Source of the DNA: an uncultured Bacillota bacterium
GTDB lineage: Bacteria > Bacillota > Clostridia > UBA1381
DNA length: 8,518 bases
Direction: 5' to 3'
Assembly: GCA_949297205.1 (NCBI GenBank)
Contig: CASFSH010000014.1
Span: 1 to 8,518, forward strand
The position numbers and the translations under genes are program-made. Each line of letters starts with the position of its first letter. Position 1 is the first letter of the stretch. Of the stretch, positions 6,340 through 8,518 are shown piece by piece. The notes under the pieces were generated by a model that was given only the letters and a program-made list of their open reading frames with translations, did not search any database and was not told the origin of the DNA.

Positions 6340-6968
6340 TTAAAAGTCATACCTAATTTTTCGGCTGCTTTTCTGCACATTATCATTCGTCCGAGAAATA
6401 TTTCAAAATAATCCATAACAGAACTGTATTGCGTATCAACCGTAAGATTAAGTATCAGAGATGTCTGATCATCATTAATTGTTACGGTTGATTTTTTTAC
6501 TGAATAATTAACACGGTCATGAATATCAAAGGTCGATGCATCTCTGTTTCGTACTCTTGTATATCTTACATCACTTTTATCTGCAATTATTAATGCAGCA
6601 GCAAGGGGATTGACAGCGACACCTGTTCCTTCATCATGGTTTCCTATCGCAGTGGTGATAACTGCAATATCGCGTGCAGGCATATTAAGATTGGATAAAA
6701 TCCTAAAAGCCATGACTGCACCGCTTAATGAATGGTCAATACGGTTGACAAGATTTCCTATATCATGGAGATATGCTGCTATTTGTACAAGTTCTATATC
6801 ATGTTCGGAATATCCCAAGGTTTGCAATATGTATTTTGCAACGCTTGCTACTCTGCCTACGTGTGCAAAACTATGTTCGGTAAAGCCGAGAGCAATTAAT
6901 GATTTATCTGCCTCTTCAATGTAAATTTTAATATCTTCATTATTTTTTATGTCTTCAAAAGTTATCAT
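6309..6968 (-). CDS. HD-domain metal-dependent phosphohydrolase, substrate unknown
   Basis: 219 aa, soluble, no signal peptide or membrane segment. The N-terminal ~140 residues form an HD domain: H36 in AHVGRV, H68-D69 in AAYLHDIGN, H79 in DHSLSG, H111 in GNHDEG and D130 in ADKSD. All expected metal ligands are present, including the extra histidines seen in two-metal HD enzymes. These enzymes remove phosphate or cleave phosphodiesters, often of nucleotides; the substrate here is not readable. The C-terminal ~80 residues (DIHDRVNYSV onward, with a strand-rich stretch LILNLTV) are a separate region I do not recognise. The start ATG has AAAGGA 8 nt upstream. It follows the histidine kinase by 21 bp with no promoter in the gap, so the two are probably co-transcribed. 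A role in modifying a nucleotide signal is a guess from context. Confidence 0.85.
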   Translation of the reverse strand: MITFEDIKNNEDIKIYIEEADKSLIALGFTEHSFAHVGRVASVAKYILQTLGYSEHDIELVQIAAYLHDIGNLVNRIDHSLSGAVMAFRILSNLNMPARDIAVITTAIGNHDEGTGVAVNPLAAALIIADKSDVRYTRVRNRDASTFDIHDRVNYSVKKSTVTINDDQTSLILNLTVDTQYSSVMDYFEIFLGRMIMCRKAAEKLGMTFKLIINNQQVL

Positions 6969-6989
6969 AAAAAAGTTCCTTTCTTAATA

Positions 6990-8516
6990 TTATTTTGTTA
7001 AATCGTCATCACTGAAAATTATTGTAAAAATAGTTCCTTCTTTGGGCTTTGATTTTACATAGATCTGAGCGTTGTTTATCTGTGCAATGTGTTTAACTAT
7101 AGACAAACCAAGACCTGTTCCGTTAACCTTTTTTGAATGACTTTTATCAACTCTGAAGAATCGTTCATATATTCTGTCAATGTATTTTTCGGGAATACCG
7201 ATTCCTGTATCAGCAATAATAATTCTTTTTTCCATCAGTGTTATTTTAATAGAACCGTTTTGTACATTATATTTTATTGCGTTGTCACACAGATTGTATA
7301 TCATTTCGGAAATCTGAGATGGATATGCAATTATTGTAAAATCCTTGCCTATAATTTCTATATTTATATTTTTGTTTTTTGCGTTAGAGCCAAGCATCTC
7401 GCATACCTGCAGTATTATTGGTTTTACGTGAATTTCCTCTTTATTGTCGGATATGACATTTTCGTCAAGTTTAGATAGTTTAATAATGTCATCAATCAAA
7501 ACGATCAGACGAGAACTTTCTTTTTCTATTTTCTCGGCAAATCCGACAATATCCTCTGGCTTTGCAATGCCTCCGGATATAATTTGAGCATATCCGTGAA
7601 TTGAAGTAAGAGGGGTTTTTAATTCATGAGATACATTTGCGGTAAATTCTCTACGCAAATGTTCAGAATCAGCTTTTGCTGTTACATCAAATAAAAGCAT
7701 AATTACACCGGTTGTCTTTTTGTCATTTTTAACTGGACGTAAAAAAATCTGGAATGTTTTTTGTGCCAAGATAATAACAATGTCGTTTTTTTTGCCCTCA
7801 AGAGCTTTATCAACCGCCTGAAGTAAAATTATATTGTCAGTTATTTCTGAAATTTTTTTGTATTTATAGTTAAATTGGTTTATATTGAATATATCAATGG
7901 AACAATTATTCATTGTAAGAATATTTGTTTTATCATCAATTATTATAAGACCCTCATTCATATTATCGGTTATTGCCTGTAATCTTGTTTTCTGATTTTT
8001 AACCTTTTCCATTTGCCGTTTTATTTCTTTATTCTGAAGCATTATTCTGTTTATAAACGGCTTAATTTCTTCATATACTCCATTTAACGAATCATTATCA
8101 AAAGCATACACATTTTCAATTGGTTTAACAATGTTGTATGTCAGCCTGCGTGCAATTATTATTGTAAAAATATAAATTGTAACCAGCAAAAACAGGATAA
8201 CAAGTAAAATTGTTGATACAAAAGAAAATAGTGTTTTTGTGGAGGTAGACACGCGAATATATGATGAATCATTTAGTTTAACTGTACAGTTATATATATT
8301 TTTTGTGGACAAAACAGAATATTTTCCTGAAAATCCTATTCCTGTTTTTTTTGCATCGTGTACATCGGATATATCACCGGATAAATCACCGTCAGGATAC
8401 AGAGTGTTTGTTCCTGCAATATATTTTACCTTAAAATTTTCAGACAATAAAACAATTTCTTTTTCAGTGTTGTTGATGGTTAATTTTTTTAAAATTTCAT
8501 ATGGGTCATCCGAAGT
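6990..8516 (-). CDS. PhoR/WalK-like sensor histidine kinase (N-terminus outside window)
   Basis: Membrane sensor kinase that autophosphorylates a histidine and passes the phosphate to a response regulator. The frame is open to the right edge (TSDDPYEILKK...), so a TTG at 8447 is not the true start. 508 residues are visible. In order: part of the extracytoplasmic sensor region, a transmembrane helix (about 96-121), a linker in the HAMP position with an ELK/Q-rich coiled coil, a PAS domain (about 176-285), the HisKA box VSHELKTPL with phospho-acceptor H297, the N box NLCDNAIKYN (N412), the G1 box ADTGIGIPE (D436), the F box IYERFFRVDKS and the G2 box GTGLGLSIVK. All catalytic boxes are intact. 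The first transmembrane helix and an OmpR-type regulator would lie beyond the edge. The HD gene follows 21 bp downstream. The signal cannot be told from sequence, and no pst/phoU genes are visible to support phosphate sensing. Confidence 0.93.
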   Translation of the reverse strand, partial: TSDDPYEILKKLTINNTEKEIVLLSENFKVKYIAGTNTLYPDGDLSGDISDVHDAKKTGIGFSGKYSVLSTKNIYNCTVKLNDSSYIRVSTSTKTLFSFVSTILLVILFLLVTIYIFTIIIARRLTYNIVKPIENVYAFDNDSLNGVYEEIKPFINRIMLQNKEIKRQMEKVKNQKTRLQAITDNMNEGLIIIDDKTNILTMNNCSIDIFNINQFNYKYKKISEITDNIILLQAVDKALEGKKNDIVIILAQKTFQIFLRPVKNDKKTTGVIMLLFDVTAKADSEHLRREFTANVSHELKTPLTSIHGYAQIISGGIAKPEDIVGFAEKIEKESSRLIVLIDDIIKLSKLDENVISDNKEEIHVKPIILQVCEMLGSNAKNKNINIEIIGKDFTIIAYPSQISEMIYNLCDNAIKYNVQNGSIKITLMEKRIIIADTGIGIPEKYIDRIYERFFRVDKSHSKKVNGTGLGLSIVKHIAQINNAQIYVKSKPKEGTIFTIIFSDDDLTK

Positions 8517-8518
8517 AT

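Noticed and set aside
8445..8447. TTG as start of the histidine kinase
   Set aside because: The frame continues to the window edge with sensor-domain-like sequence, and the first transmembrane helix would be missing.

Overview
The window is AT-rich bacterial DNA with tightly packed genes, AAGGA/GGAGG-type ribosome binding sites and sigma-A-type promoters. Its gene content (Noc next to RsmG, a PhoR-type kinase, GH36 alpha-galactosidase, HolB) points to a Gram-positive Bacillota, most likely a Clostridia-class anaerobe, perhaps a gut species. The rank below class cannot be read from this sequence. There are seven protein genes, of which the first and last are cut by the window edges. I see no tRNA, rRNA, CRISPR array, insertion sequence or prophage sign.

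Layout: (1) 2-1852 (+), the C-terminal ~616 residues of a GH36 alpha-galactosidase. It is separated by a long bidirectional terminator (1864-1903) from (2) a convergent minus-strand pair, rsmG (3674-2937) followed by noc (2713-1913). The pair is the usual Bacillota rsmG-noc neighbourhood, but here without mnmE/mnmG upstream. The 223-bp gap between them holds a probable rsmG terminator, an extended -10 promoter and a folded ~160-nt noc leader. (3) Divergent from rsmG, with back-to-back promoters, is holB (3811-4800, +). (4) A citrate synthase (4933-6294, +) has its own promoter and a 5' UTR inverted repeat. (5) On the minus strand, converging on citrate synthase, a histidine kinase (8516-6990, 5' end outside the window) is followed after 21 bp by an HD-domain hydrolase (6968-6309), probably one operon.

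Noc (nucleoid occlusion), RsmG (16S rRNA methylation) and HolB (clamp loader delta') are replication, division and translation housekeeping genes. Citrate synthase and alpha-galactosidase are carbon-metabolism genes. The kinase-HD pair looks like a signalling unit whose response regulator, if present, would lie beyond the right edge.

The most interesting signal is the noc leader. It has two hairpins whose G-U pairs work only on the transcribed (minus) strand. It also has an 8-nt segment perfectly complementary to the noc Shine-Dalgarno region, and this segment overlaps the 3' strand of the leader's basal stem. That is the architecture of a translational switch, but only sequence-level evidence is available here.
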